DNA of 47,345 nt from Chara braunii. Its lineage: Eukaryota > Streptophyta > Charophyceae > Charales > Characeae. The notes under the pieces were generated by a model. The model had not been told where the DNA came from. It ran no database searches and was given only the letters and a program-made list of their open reading frames with translations. Positions 1-10,489 of the stretch are shown here, piece after piece; within the stretch, counting starts at the first letter, position 1, and every line of letters begins with the position of its first letter. The DNA lies in NCBI GenBank assembly GCA_003427395.1, contig BFEA01000301.1:1177523-1224867 (forward strand), given 5' to 3'. The position numbers were made by a program, and so were the translations under genes.

Positions 1-560
1 GGAGGTGGAAGGAGGTGTGGAAGTGCTTGGTTATGGTCGATGGGTGAAGGAGGTGGAGGTGGACGAAGGTGTGAAGGTACTTGGCTATGGTGGATGGGTG
101 ACGGTGGAGGTGGAAGGTGTGAAAGTGCTTGGCAATGGTGGATGGGTGAAGAAGGTGGAGGTGGAAGAAGGTGTGAAGGTACTTCAAGTTGGCTATGGTG
201 GAAGGGTGAAGGAGGTGGAGGCGGAAAAGGGTGTGAAGGTGCTTGGCTATGGTGGATGGGTGGAGGTGGAGGTAGAAGGTGTGAAAGTGCTTGGCTATGG
301 TGAAGGAGGTGGAAATGGAAGAAGGTGTGAAGATACTTGGCTATGGTAGATGGGTGGAGGTGGAGGTGGAGGTAGAAGACGTTGTGCAGGTGGTTGGCTA
401 TGGTGGATGGGTGAAGGAGGTGGGAGGTGGAAGAAGTTGTGAAGGTATTTGGCTATGGTGGATGGGTGAAGGAGGTGGACGTGGAAGAGGGTGTGGAGGT
501 GCTTGGCTATGGTGGATGGGTGAAGGAGATGGAGAGAGAAGGTACGAAGGTACGAAGGTG
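1..560. repeat. G-rich minisatellite, unit about 54 bp (range 48-60)
   Basis: The core GGCTATGGTGGATGGGTGAA recurs at about 30, 83, 131, 191, 244, 292, 339, 397, 451 and 505, so the unit is mostly 54 bp with 6-bp indels. The spacers are variants of GGAGGTGGAGGTGGAAGAAGG. Because 54 is divisible by three and the strand is poor in stop codons, two or three frames stay open and give an 18-residue repeat (VKVLGYGGWVKEVEVEE-like). Nothing shows that it is translated. The array runs off the left edge of the window. Confidence 0.9.
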
Positions 561-1354
561 GATCCTAAGCTCCCGGTCCCTACCTACTTGTGTGGTCTCG
601 ACGTCTAAACCATCCGAGAATCCAGATTTGTGAAATGTAGACTTGCAACAGACACTCAAACTTTGCAAAATTCAGATTTGCAAGAAAAACTAAGATTTGC
701 ATTTTTTTTATTTTGCCAATTTTGCTAGGGGAGGGAGAGCCGAAAAACTCAGATTTGCCTTTGGTGGCCCAAACGACGTTCGATGTCGACGTAACTTCAT
801 AGGCCCTCTGTCTATAATGCACTGACGACCTCTCGCCGTTTGCCCCTACTTTCCTGTTTCGGGTCTCACCGGAGGGGCTCTAAGCGAACAGTTCAGGGAT
901 GTCCATTTTCCGTTTTCGTGAGAAAATGGACTCCGATGGCATGGTGGTTTTGCAAACCATCTATGTATGACTAGGACATGAGGCCTATTCAGTCCCAGCC
1001 CCCATATCTTCTACATGGCGAAGTTCGTTTTCAGCAGCCCGGGCTGCACTGTGGCCCGTTTGCCGTTTTGGACCGGCCTTTGTCCTGACGCTTGGACAAT
1101 GGCTTTCTCAGCAGCAGCAGCAGCAGCCGAGGCCTGGCCATGCATCAACAACAACAGCAGCAGCAGCAGCAGCGGCACCGGCTACAGTCTCTTATCCGCC
1201 TCCCCCTCTTATGGTGTTCGAGTAGAGCACGGGGGGGGGGGGGGGTGAAGCAGTGTTCAAATAAAGCACGAGGGGCTTAGAGTGCCATTCAAATAAAACA
1301 CATGGGGGTCAGTTGCCACAGATACATAGCATTCATTGTGGACATACGACCCTG
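561..1354. other. Gene-free stretch with short simple repeats
   Basis: No gene is supported here. Between 621 and 760 a degenerate AGATTTGCA motif recurs at least four times. CAG/CAA microsatellites lie at 1109-1127 and 1146-1173, and a pure run of 15 G lies at 1231-1245. The short open frames over the CAG tracts encode only poly-Ala/poly-Ser or poly-Gln and look like by-products of the microsatellite. Confidence 0.6.
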
Positions 1355-1738
1355 CCAGCAAAATGGACAAACATAGAAGTAGCGCTTCACATCCAAGTGA
1401 AAAGATTGACAAGGTATAGACGGGGAGTGAGTGGAACTCGCTCCCAAGCTTGAGAGCGCAAAAAGCAAAGTGGTGAAATACTTTGAAGTGAAAAAATGGA
1501 TAATGCATGAGCACACAATGACAAGAGCACTAAGAAGAGCAAGAAATGAAGTTGCTATTCATACCCAAGTGACAAGATGAACAAAAAGAGAAGGGAGAGT
1601 GAGCTCCATCGGAACTCCAAATGCGAAGTGGTGAATTACTTAGGAAAATGGGCAAAGCATGAGCACATGAAGACAATAACACTAAGAAGAGCAAGAAATG
1701 AAGCTGCCATTTACACCCAGGTGAGAAGATGAACGAAA
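1355..1738. repeat. Left half of a satellite array of about 172 bp
   Basis: Two to three diverged copies are recognised by the ordered landmarks AAATGGACAAA, GCATGAGCACA, ACTAAGAAGAGCAAGAAATGAAG, TTTACACCCA and GTGAGAAGATGAAC. The same landmarks occur in the same order in the array at 20132-21075. The array stops abruptly at GATGAACGAAA, where the LTR of element B begins, and the matching continuation AAAAAGTGAAGG is found directly after the other LTR of B. Confidence 0.8.
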
Positions 1739-2649
1739 TGCAAGGCACAAGGCCTCGATAAGCGCTACCGGGCCCCTATTTGCAACAGGTCGGCCGCCCT
1801 AAGTGAAGGCAAGCTCGACAGATGACAAAGGGCCTACTTTGGACTACGCAACAGGGGAGAATTCAGGCAGTTGCGCAGCGCCGATTGGTTCAAGGCGCCC
1901 AGACCCTAGCCTCCTTTATCAAACGTATCTAAGTCGGGCCCTGGGCGAGATACGTAGCATAGGCCCAACTCAGGCTGTGAGCAGTTGGGCACGGGTAAGT
2001 GTCGGTGGCCCTCGGCCTGATTTGTTTGGACTGAGGCTCAACCTCCCTGAGCCTACCGGAAGCTTTCGGGCAGGGACCCAACGTAGCCAGGCTGCATGCA
2101 AGGCAGGCAGGCCACTTCCATTTAGGAAAGGGCGTGGCCACACAATCGGCATTCAGGCACTGGCTGCATGCTGCGCAAGCGCTGCTGCGCTAACGCTGGC
2201 CAGCGCTCACACGCTCACGGGCCAGCTGGAAGGAGCAGGCAGCCATAGCCGAGCTGCGCTGTTGTATGCTGGATGGGGCGCATGGTGGTCCTTGGCTGCA
2301 TGTGGCATCTGTGAGTTGGGGAACGAGGTTGTGAGTGATACGAGAGACATACTTGGTGCTTGAAGCGTACGACATTGACCGAGATTTGCTCGTACTTCGG
2401 GGAGCTGTTGACGTCATCAGCGACATTGTAGTCTAGGCTAGATAGGATCTGCCATTTGTAGTTTGGGCGTCGAGCGCCAGATAGGATATCGACATTGGTT
2501 CTTTGTTGATGATGATGAGACTATTCCAACATTGTCAATAATGAGCTTTTGTTGTGTTCTTATTTGGTGAAACTCGTGATGCAATATTGCTATTGGTTCG
2601 AGGTCACGACAATTTGGTCTTAAGTTCGCTATTGCTCATCTTCCTTGTA
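1739..2649 (+). repeat. 5' LTR of element B
   Basis: This segment is homologous end to end with 19207-20131. Shared landmarks include CTACCGGGCCCC, CAGGTCGGCCGCCCTAAGTG, GAGACATACTTGGTGCTTG and the final TTCGCTATTGCTC.TCTTCCTTG. It starts with TG and ends in TA (CA in the other LTR), and the PBS follows three bases later. The first 15 bases match poorly between the two LTRs, so the exact left end is uncertain by about 10 bp. Confidence 0.8.
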
Positions 2650-2652
2650 ATT

Positions 2653-2669
2653 TGGTATCGGAGTTGTGG
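2653..2669 (+). promoter_or_regulatory. Primer-binding site of element B
   Basis: TGGTATCGGAGTTGTGG lies three bases after the 5' LTR. It resembles TGGTATCAGAGC..., the complement of the initiator-Met tRNA 3' end used by many plant Ty3/gypsy and Ty1/copia elements. One core base differs (A to G), as in elements A and C here. Confidence 0.75.
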
Positions 2670-3420
2670 ATTCAGTGCACTTATCTGGCGCTTATCTTCT
2701 ACCTTTGCGGTACATGCCGGCGGTCTGCTGGGCGAACGGCTGTGGGAGGTGTGTAGTGAGGAGGGTGGAGATAAGTGAGGCGACCCAGGAGGTGACGGGT
2801 ATTGCCAAGAAGGCTACTGAGTGGTGAATATTGGGTGTTCGCAGTGTGATGAGAACTCTCCGATGTGTGATTGATGCAGAGGTGGAACGATGGTGCAATG
2901 CTGGTTGTGCCGTCACAATCAACATCGCGTCATCTGGTGAGAATATCTGTGGTTGGGGGCAGCTATTCTGAGGTACCTTGCACCTAACCTTATCTACCCT
3001 CTTCGATACTTTTTACCGTCAGGATGTGTGTTATGTCCTGAGAGTCCTCTCATGTGAGGACTCGTGTGCGCTCAACCTTGAGAGCTGTCAACCTTCAACT
3101 GGACCATCTAAAAGCAGACGGCGGTGCTATCTGAAGGGCCTTGGACGACGCACTGGGTCACGGTCACCATGCCAACCCACCGGGAGTAGAGCACGCATCC
3201 TTTGCTGCTTTGTCCTTTGTCTGCTCGCTGCGCTACAGTGGGGTTCTGAGGGGCAGGCCAGCCCTATGGGAAAGATGAGACCGGACATCCATAAATAAGC
3301 ACCGGCGGGGACCTTTGGTTGTGATCATCGTCCTGTTTGCGACGTTAAATCATTCCTGAGGACATCGGGGGCCATCCATAAAAACGCCTCCTGATCAGCC
3401 AATTGGTCGGTGTAAAGCTC
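2670..3420 (+). other. Left part of the element B leader
   Basis: This is the untranslated leader between the PBS and the insertion of A. It resumes at 12639. No coding signature is seen. The last 90 bases (GCGACGTTAAAT.ATTCCTGAGGA ... CGCCTCCTGATCAGC) are clearly related to 5444-5510 in the leader of element A, so the two families share ancestry or exchanged this segment. Confidence 0.55.
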
Positions 3421-4352
3421 TGAAACGGTATTCACCTATTCGCAGTAGCGGATGCAGATCCCAGGGATCGATCCCTAGTCCTCACCTTACCTGTGTACAA
3501 TATTTGTGGCGACCCCGAGAGTTGAACCCGTGACTTGTGTACTCACAGCAGTTGGTAGGCTGTCGTAGGTCTGTAGGTTGTAGGAGTTCGCGTTGTGGAC
3601 CTGTTGGTTGTAGGTTTTAGCAGGTCCTAGGAGTCGTAGTTGTAGCTCCTCCGAAGGGTCAAAGTCATGGCTGCTAACGTCCTGAGTACCGAAGGCCAAG
3701 TCTACGGACTTCCGGAAGGTCCGAAAGTGGCCTTTCGGCGCCTGCGCATGTTTAGGTAGAGGCAAATGGGCAAGTGGTGAAGTCCACCCTTGCTGAGTCG
3801 ACGGAACCAGTCCCAGTCAGTCCTAGTCCAGTCAAGCAAGTACCGTACGGAACTATGTGCACTACGGGCATGGGAAAGGGGCAGACCAACGAGGTACAAA
3901 AGTATAAAGCAAGAGGCAGCGCCCAGCCATTCATTCATTCCTGCGTAAGCCATGCNGAAGCGCTGCCACAGCGACTTGTGCGAGGTGGTTTGCAGTGAGC
4001 CCGAAGACGAAGTGGGCGAGAAGGAGAGCTTAGCAATAGCGATAGGAGTAGGAGCGGCCATAGCCGCCATAGCTGATAGGAGAGCGTAGCATGTGTGTGT
4101 GTGCATGTGTACAGTGTGATGTGTGTGGGATATCCAGGGTGATCCAGTGTGTGTGTGAACAGCAGCGTTGGGTTGGCGACGAACAGAGAGTTGTACAGGC
4201 GTTGTTGCGCCATAGGTGTTTGAAGTGAGCTTGTATCTGAACTGCGTTCTTGGCTACTATATCTCTGAGTTCTGAGTGGGCGCTTGTCGCCAGTTTGTTG
4301 CGCAAACTGTTTACATGCATGTGAAGTGTGAAAGAGAGCAAGTCTGATTGCA
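3421..4352 (+). repeat. 5' LTR of element A
   Basis: A TG...CA terminal repeat of 932 bp, homologous to 11869-12638. By eye there are about 20 mismatches in the first 245 aligned bases, so the insertion is not recent. U3 here contains about 160 bp (around 3690-3890) that are absent from the 3' copy. A TATA box is at 3903-3908, followed by the conserved AGAGGCAGCG..CCATTCATTCATTCC. A GT-rich stretch lies at 4090-4160. One unresolved base is at 3956. Confidence 0.9.
3903..3908 (+). promoter_or_regulatory. Probable TATA box in the 5' LTR of A
   Basis: TATAAA in the context AAAAGTATAAAGCAAG. The same box is kept in the 3' LTR at 12190-12195 (AAGTATAAATCAAG). It sits about 450 bp before the LTR end, as expected for a promoter at the U3/R border. 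The start site itself cannot be seen. Confidence 0.5.
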
Positions 4353-4353
4353 T

Positions 4354-4369
4354 TGGTATCGGAGCTGGT
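4354..4369 (+). promoter_or_regulatory. Primer-binding site of element A
   Basis: TGGTATCGGAGCTGGT begins two bases after the LTR end. It matches the plant initiator-Met tRNA PBS (TGGTATCAGAGC...) with one core substitution. Confidence 0.8.
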
Positions 4370-4515
4370 ACCCGCTATTCCACTCGCGATCGTCGTGTGC
4401 TGCAGGGAGAGTCGCGCGCCATAGCTGAAGGCGCCATCAAAGTAGAAGTCCGCCATAGCGGACCCGTAGGGTGGAGAAGCCGCCGCGCGCATCTGCAAGG
4501 AAGACAACGACGAAG

Positions 4516-4549
<34 letters not shown>

Positions 4550-4600
4550 CGAGAGATACAAGTTTGGTTCACCACGTACCTCCGTTGAAGACATCGCTAC

Positions 4601-4654
<54 letters not shown>

Positions 4655-5679
4655 GCGATACAAGATGGTTATCATTCCTGTGAAGACCGTCACACAGTTC
4701 CACGAAGAAGAAGAAGAAGGCCATAGCCGCGGAGCTCAACCACAGAGTGACGGAGGTGAAAGAGAGGACAGAGGGAGAGACTGAGGAGAGAACTGAAGCG
4801 GAGGAAGAAGAAGGGAGAGACGAGAACAAAAAATTAAAAAAAAGGAAAAAGGAAAAGAGAAGGACAAACGGGGTGAAGAAGAAGGAGGCGAGGCAGAAAA
4901 AGGGAAGGAGAAGGGTGGAGACGAAGGGGAAGCCGACCGCCATAGCCGAATTGGAGTTGACCGGGCGTTGACCGGAAGTTGACCGGAGTTGACCGGGCGC
5001 TAACCGGGAGTTGATCGGGGGTTGTCTGCAGCATTGACCAAGCGTTGACCAAGCGTTGACCAAGGCGCTGACCAAGACTGTTGACCACGATTTTGACCAA
5101 GATGGAGCCGGTATAATCTCGCCAAGCCTTCAGCCCATCCCCTCGCCGTATGGATGTGCACACACCCTGTGGTCTGTCTGTCTCTTCTTTCTGCATCGAG
5201 TCTCATATGTCCAGGTGATACGACTCTGTGGATGAAGGATAGGGCCTTGTTGACCAAACCCACACGGGCTGAGTAGGGCTAAAGACTGTGTCTGACGACT
5301 CGACTGTCCCGGAGGACACGAACCCTCCCAAGGTACTACTGACCGGCGGGCTGCTCGGTGTGGCACGGTAGGCCCAAAATCCGATCTGTGGGTTGCACAA
5401 CAGCCCGTCTAAGTCTTGAGAGGACCTGCTGATCGCGTCGTCCTGTCTGCGACGTTAAAGAATTCCTGAGGAGTTACGAGGGATCTCCTTAAATGCCTCC
5501 TGATCAGCAATAGGTCCTGTAGTGACAACCATAGTTTAGGTCCAGGCTAGTGACCCTAGTTGACAGGATCCTGACCGGATTCTGTAGTCCCTAGATTGAG
5601 TCAGTAGGTCGTGTCAATCAAGGGGTTAGAGTCTAAGTGGTGAGGAGTGGAACCGTCGCCCGGTTGTGCACCTGACACC
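4370..5679 (+). other. Leader of element A, rich in microsatellites
   Basis: Untranslated leader between the PBS and gag. It contains (GA)n at 4518-4549 and 4603-4650, an almost pure purine tract at 4700-4930, and a cluster of TTGACC-centred short repeats at 4957-5098. It then has 400 bp of complex sequence that shares a segment (5444-5510) with the element B leader. The open frames over the purine tracts (poly Arg-Glu, or Ser-Leu on the other strand) are composition artefacts. Confidence 0.6.
4957..5098. repeat. TTGACC-centred minisatellite
   Basis: Units of 10-14 bp, of the form GTTGACCGGG and then CGTTGACCAA, are repeated. Nine exact TTGACC cores and several one-base variants (CTGACC, TTGATC, CTAACC) occur within about 140 bp. 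TTGAC[C/T] is the core of the plant WRKY-factor W-box; any binding is inference. Confidence 0.8.
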
Positions 5680-8520
5680 ATGGTTGACACACGTGGTGGG
5701 AAGAGTACTACCCCTTACACCCAGGCTTAGGAGGAGCAATCCGCCGCCATCCTGAGAGAGAGAAGGGAGAAAAAGGAGAAGAAGGAGCTCCTCAAGCAAG
5801 CGAAGATGAAGGCGATAGCTGAAGAGCAAGCGACGAAGAAGAAAAAGTTGGAGGAGACGTTAAGATTACAGCAGGAGGAAGAGAAAAAAAGATCTGCCGA
5901 AGAAGCAGCAGCAGCAGAGGAGGAGGAAGTAGACGACGAACCCCTCGAAAGGAGGCGTGGGGGAAAAAGAGGAGAAACAAGTGGCATGCAGGCAGAGGAT
6001 AAGTGGACGGAAAAGAAGATCGGTGAGTGGGTGGCTAACTTATCGCTGGGAGAAGATGAGGCAATGTTGTACGTGCCTCAGGAGGAGAAAGAAGCATTCG
6101 CCAAGGAGCTGGAAGCTAAGGAGGACCCCCTGGAACGCCAGACGATGGAAGACGAGAAGAGATTGGAGTGGAAGTTGCGTCTGGCAAGGGAAAAGAAGAG
6201 GAGGAAGGAGGAGGCCAACCGGATGGCCAAAGAAGTGGAGAAGATTCAAACATGTAGGCAGGAAGAGCAAGCACAACAGGAAACCCCTGCCAAATTAGAT
6301 AAGATTTGAGGCTATCTTGAGATTTTGAGTCAGGCCTGGCTTGAGGAACATCAGGCCAATAAGGGTCAGGAAGTGACCCTCCACTCCATCTGGACCGGCT
6401 TTAGAGAGTTTGTGCACGACGTGGTAACCCACGTTGGGACCGAAGTTAAAAGGTTGAAGGAAGGCATGGAGAAGTTATGTGCTCGCGCCATTGAAGGCGC
6501 CAAGGTAGTGGCCGCAGCAGAAGCCGAAACGCGACCTCTCAAAGAGCCCATTAAACCACCAGTACCTACCAGTTGTTGAGGCCCGACCCTGAATATGCCC
6601 TGCGCGCCGAATTTTGTCGAGCCTGCGGGGAGTGGGAAAAAATGTGGGACATGCGCTGCTGCTAGCAGGTACCAGCAGCAGGAACGTAGACAGGCGCGTC
6701 GTTTTCTTGTTTCCACTACGGCATTGAATTCACCCGTGAAGGATCTTCTTCCAAAAAAAAAAAAAGAAACAAAAAAAAAAGGAAATCGGAAACCAGGATC
6801 TGCACGTTATTGCCCTCACATTCGTTCATAGTGTGCAGAAGGGAAGCCACATTCATTCACGAAAGTTGCAACGTTACAGTTCCCTCTGCCAGGAAAGAGC
6901 AGCCAGAAATGAATGCTCCCCGTGGCTGACTGGGAGTGAGGGCAGAAGCAGCCAAGGATTTTCTTCCAGAAAAAAAAAGAAACAAAAAAAAAGGAAATCG
7001 AAAACCAGGATCTGCACGTTATTGCCCTCACTTTCATTCATAGTGTGCAGAAGGGAAGCCAGATTCAGTCTCGAAAGTTGCAACGTTGCAGCTCCCTCTC
7101 CCAGGAAAGAGCAGCCAGTAGTGAATGCTGCCCGTGGCTGACGGGGAGCGAGGGCAGAAGCAGCCAAGGATCTTCTTCCAAAAAAAAAGGAAATCGGAAA
7201 CCAGGATCTGCACGTTATTGTCTTTCCATTCGTTTCCACATAGAGTACCTACCGGACATCGTGCAGTCCTTCAGAGGAATTCCCATGGGCCCACTAGCTC
7301 CCTCCCCCATCTGGATGCCAAGGCTTTGCCGAACCCCCTAAAGTCGCGGCGCGTTAACGGCCGCAACTTTTTTTTTTAGCTGGTAGAGGTACTGGTGGTT
7401 TAAGCTCAAATTTCCTGACTCTTATAGCGAGAAAAAGGACAATAATTTTGATAACTAGGAGGCCAGCTTTAACACATATGTCTATTTACAACATATCGCG
7501 CCAGAGGAACAAGTCCTCGTGGCCTTCCATGCACTAGAGGACGAAGCGGCCAGCTTTGCCAGGTCCCTTGCGAGCACAGCCGATTGTGAAAACAATACGG
7601 TTGCATACTTGAGGCTCACCCCTCTTTCCACTTTCCTCAAACTCCTGCGAGAGAGGTGTTTGCAGACATCACAGGGGGCGTCAGGGCCTCCGATAAGCTT
7701 CAAACCATCCACTCGCGACGGTGGAGGAGTGCGTGCCATGGACGACTTGGTAGCCGTCCCAGACCACGGGGTCACTAAGACCCAGTTGGTCCAGTTATTT
7801 TATCGTGTGCCATGCCAGAGCCCTTGCGAGGGCATTTCTTTGATAAGACCCAACAGGCCAACATCACGTATGATGCGTTAAGTAGGGAAGTGGTCCTGTT
7901 TGAAGCAAAGTCCATGCCAGTTTCCACTTTCTGACATAAGGACTTAGATAAGGGAAAGAAGTGTAAAGGTCGTACCATCTCAAGTCAGGTCAAGGCCAAG
8001 GATCATTTGATCCTTACTTTAGATGAAGGTGGTACGGACGAAGTCCCCTACAGTCAGATCGAGTGGGGGCTAAAGGAGGAGGACAGCGGTACAAGCCAGG
8101 GGAGGACCTACGCTGATGTCGGAGGCCGCAAGGTAGAGGAGGCTAGGGCCAAGGGGGCCGAGCCATGGGTGGTCGATGTCCGGGTGCACAGGAGGTTGGC
8201 AATCAAAAGAACCGTCAAGCGGGAGGTAGGGGTCAAGGTCCCCCGCTGAATCGCTCAGGACCCAGTCGGTCGCCGCATCGCAGAGGTAGAAGATCACCTC
8301 AAAGGCAAGGATGTTGGCACCTAGGCTGGCCACAGGGCCGGCCTTGGGAAGATTTGGGCTTGGACCAGCATGTATGGCAACAAAGTATGGAGCAGGGGCA
8401 GTGCATCTACTGCGGTGACCCTGCCCACATTAAATATCGTCCAAAGTATAGGGAAGCCCGATTCGCTGCCCAGGGGTCAAAAGCAGCCACCAGTAGGGGT
8501 CGCAACTCCACCTACCACTA
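5680..8520 (+). pseudogene. gag: gag pseudogene of element A
   Basis: This is the remains of the capsid/nucleocapsid polyprotein. I chose the ATG at 5680 (context ACCATGG) because its frame runs on through TAG 5728 and TGA 6307 to TGA 6577. It gives a charged Lys/Glu-rich coiled-coil stretch followed by the linker YLEILSQAWLEEHQANKGQ. A three-copy 215-bp repeat (6741-7226) then breaks the gene. From about 7400 the retrotransposon-gag domain is visible in pieces (FPDSYSEKKDNNFDN, HIAPEEQVLVAFHALEDEAA, DHGVTKTQLVQLFYR), spread over several frames. Near 8400 the zinc knuckle CIYCGDPAHIKYRPK has lost the last Cys of CX2CX4HX4C. At least five frame changes or stops make it non-functional. Confidence 0.8.
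6741..7226. repeat. Tandem repeat of about 215 bp inside gag of A
   Basis: Copies start at 6741, 6956 and 7168 with GGATYTTCTTCCA followed by an oligo-A stretch and then GGAAATCGGAAACCAGGATC. The first two are complete (215 and 212 bp) and the third is partial. Each contains GAAAGTTGCAACGTT and CCAGGAAAGAGCAGCC. The period is not consistently divisible by three, and the repeat interrupts gag between its N-terminal and capsid parts. Confidence 0.85.
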
Positions 8521-8660
8521 GGCCATGTGGAGAAGTGTGCGCGCACCACCAGGAAACTCCCACACCACGTGAGCCTATGGCATAGGTTGCAGGCCAATGC
8601 CTAGTTAGCAGTCCAGAGACTGCCTGTGTTAGCGTCTCTCTAGGCACTTCCCTCACAGGC

Positions 8661-8909
8661 GTGGTAGAAAAGTTGAAGGAGAGGAAGCCCGCACGGGCCA
8701 AAATGAAGAAGGATAATAAGGGACAACTAGTCTTAGTTGATGTAGAAGTTTTTAGAAGTAGGGTAGGAGCCCTTATAGATTCAGGGGCTACTCGCAATTA
8801 TATTAGCCGTAGAGCGATGAAAAAACTAAGGCGCACAGATTCAGAGGCTACTCGCAATTATATTAGCCGTAGAGCGCTGAAAAAACTAAGGCGCACTGAG
8901 GACCCATAG
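8661..8909 (+). pseudogene. Retropepsin (aspartic protease) fragment of A with a 20-residue duplication
   Basis: The frame reads VDVEVFRSRVGALIDSGATRNYIS, the N-terminal half of a Ty3/gypsy protease with catalytic motif DSGAT. A 60-bp in-frame tandem duplication (8778-8837, 8838-8897) repeats DSxATRNYISRRAxKKLRRT; the second copy reads DSEAT. Stops at about 8907-8913 end the frame. The C-terminal half (FDIVLGMDWG) continues in the open frame that starts at 8935. Such proteases cleave Gag-Pol in the particle; this one is disrupted. Confidence 0.75.
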
Positions 8910-8934
8910 TAGTGTCCTCGCAGACAACCGCACT

Positions 8935-10489
8935 ATGCGTGTTGAGGACAACGTAGAGAGAGTCAAGGCGTACTTTCGCCTAGAAAAGGATGGGAAGGTG
9001 GAGAAACTTCTCCATTCCCTGACTCTCCTCGTACAGGATGACCTTCCTTTCGACATAGTCCTAGGTATGGATTGGGGANAGGCAGCAGGGGCCACACTCC
9101 ATTTGAGAGAGCATGAGTGTAAGCTCCCTAGCCCGTCAGGCGAGGTTAAGACTGCCCGCCTGTTTCATGTGTCTGGAGTAGATAACTCCTTGGCACATTG
9201 CTGTCTCCGTGCTCCCGCGTTTGCGCGATTAGTGAGAAAGGAGCAGCTAGACGAGCTCCTCGAAAAGGGTTGGATTAGGCCCAGTTCATCTCCTCTTGCA
9301 GCACCAGTTTCGTTTGTCCCCAAGAAGGAAGGAGAGTTACGGATGTGTATAGATTATAGGGGTCTAAATGCGATCACAGTGAAGAACGTCGAACCGCTGC
9401 CCAGGATAGACGATCTTTTAGATCGGGTGCAGGGTTGTGGATATTATTCAAAGATCGATCTGAAGACCGGATATCATCAAATAGAGGTTCATCCAGTTGA
9501 CCAGTACAAGACTGCGTTGCGGACTAGATATGGGCACTATGAGTTTATAGTGATGCCCTTTGGACTAACCAATACGCCTGCCACGTTCCAGCAATGTATG
9601 AACGATTTATTTAGACCGTGGTTAGATAGATTTGTTGTAGTTTATCTAGATGATATATGAGTATTCAGGAAGACCTTCCAAGAACATCAGGGTCATTTGA
9701 GGCAAGTTTTGGAGAAGCTGAGAGAGGCTAACTTCAAGATCAACGCAAAGAAGTGCGAGTGGGCCAAGACACAAGTCTTCTACTTGGGCCACGTCTTAGA
9801 CGGAGATGGCATTAAGCCTGAGGACAGCAAGATAGCGGCGATTAGAGATTGGCCGACGCCTTCCTAGGCCTAGCTAACTACTATAGGAAGTTCGTGAGGA
9901 ACTTCTCGACTATCGTCGCTCCCCTTCGTAGGTTGCTCAAGAAAGAGGCAATCTGGCAGTGGGATAAAGACTGTACGTCTGCGCTAAAGAAATTAAAGCG
10001 CGCGTTAATAGAGTATCATGTCCTCAAAGTAGCAGATCCGTCCTTGCCATAAGTGACGAACGTGAGTCATTATAGTATAGGCGCCGTGTTACAGCAGGAT
10101 GACGACAATGGCTACAGACCCGTAGAGTTCATGTCAGCGAGGATACCCTCAAAAAAGGTAGCTACCTCACTTATGAGAGAGAACTCTACGCTCTTAAGCA
10201 GGCCTTAGAGCACTGGAAGCATTAACTGCCTGGGAGGCACTTCAAGGTGTATTCAGACTACGAGACTCTTACATAGCTGAAGACACGGGCCAAAATGACA
10301 TGTAAGTTCACTAGGTGGGCCGCTGAGATAGACCAGTATGACTTTGAGCTCAAACCCGTTAAAGGCAAATACAATGTAGTTGCAGATGCTCTAAGTAGGA
10401 GATCAGGCGACTTTGGAACTATAGTTCACTATCTCGATATAGGGAGTGATCTGCAGGAGAGAGTAAGATGTTCGAGAAGACCGACGTAG
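8935..10489 (+). pseudogene. pol: pol of A: end of protease, reverse transcriptase, RNase H (broken)
   Basis: The open frame 8935-9657 holds the protease tail (FDIVLGMDWG), then the RT fingers and palm: [62 protein letters not shown] and the catalytic VYLDDI at about 9640-9657. The linker between protease and RT is shortened. TGA 9658 interrupts the frame directly after the YLDD box, and the same frame continues (VFRKTFQEHQGHLRQVL) to 9868. A deletion then shifts frame into LGLANYYRKFVRNFSTIVAPL. RNase H follows in pieces, with in-frame stops near 10050, 10225 and 10275 (one an apparent Trp codon changed to TAG). One unknown base is at 9079. The region cannot make active enzyme. Confidence 0.85.

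Noticed and set aside
1803-2363. A 186-codon open frame as a host gene
   Set aside because: It lies wholly inside the 5' LTR of element B, has no recognisable domain, and is not maintained in the 3' LTR, where the frame is interrupted.
4518-4940. Lys/Arg/Glu-rich and Ser-Leu-rich open frames in the leader of element A
   Set aside because: These are composition effects of purine tracts, lying between the PBS and gag in a region expected to be untranslated.
8935-9660. Functional host reverse transcriptase gene
   Set aside because: It is the middle of the pol region of element A, between LTRs with a target duplication, with a stop right after the YLDD box and a shift further on.
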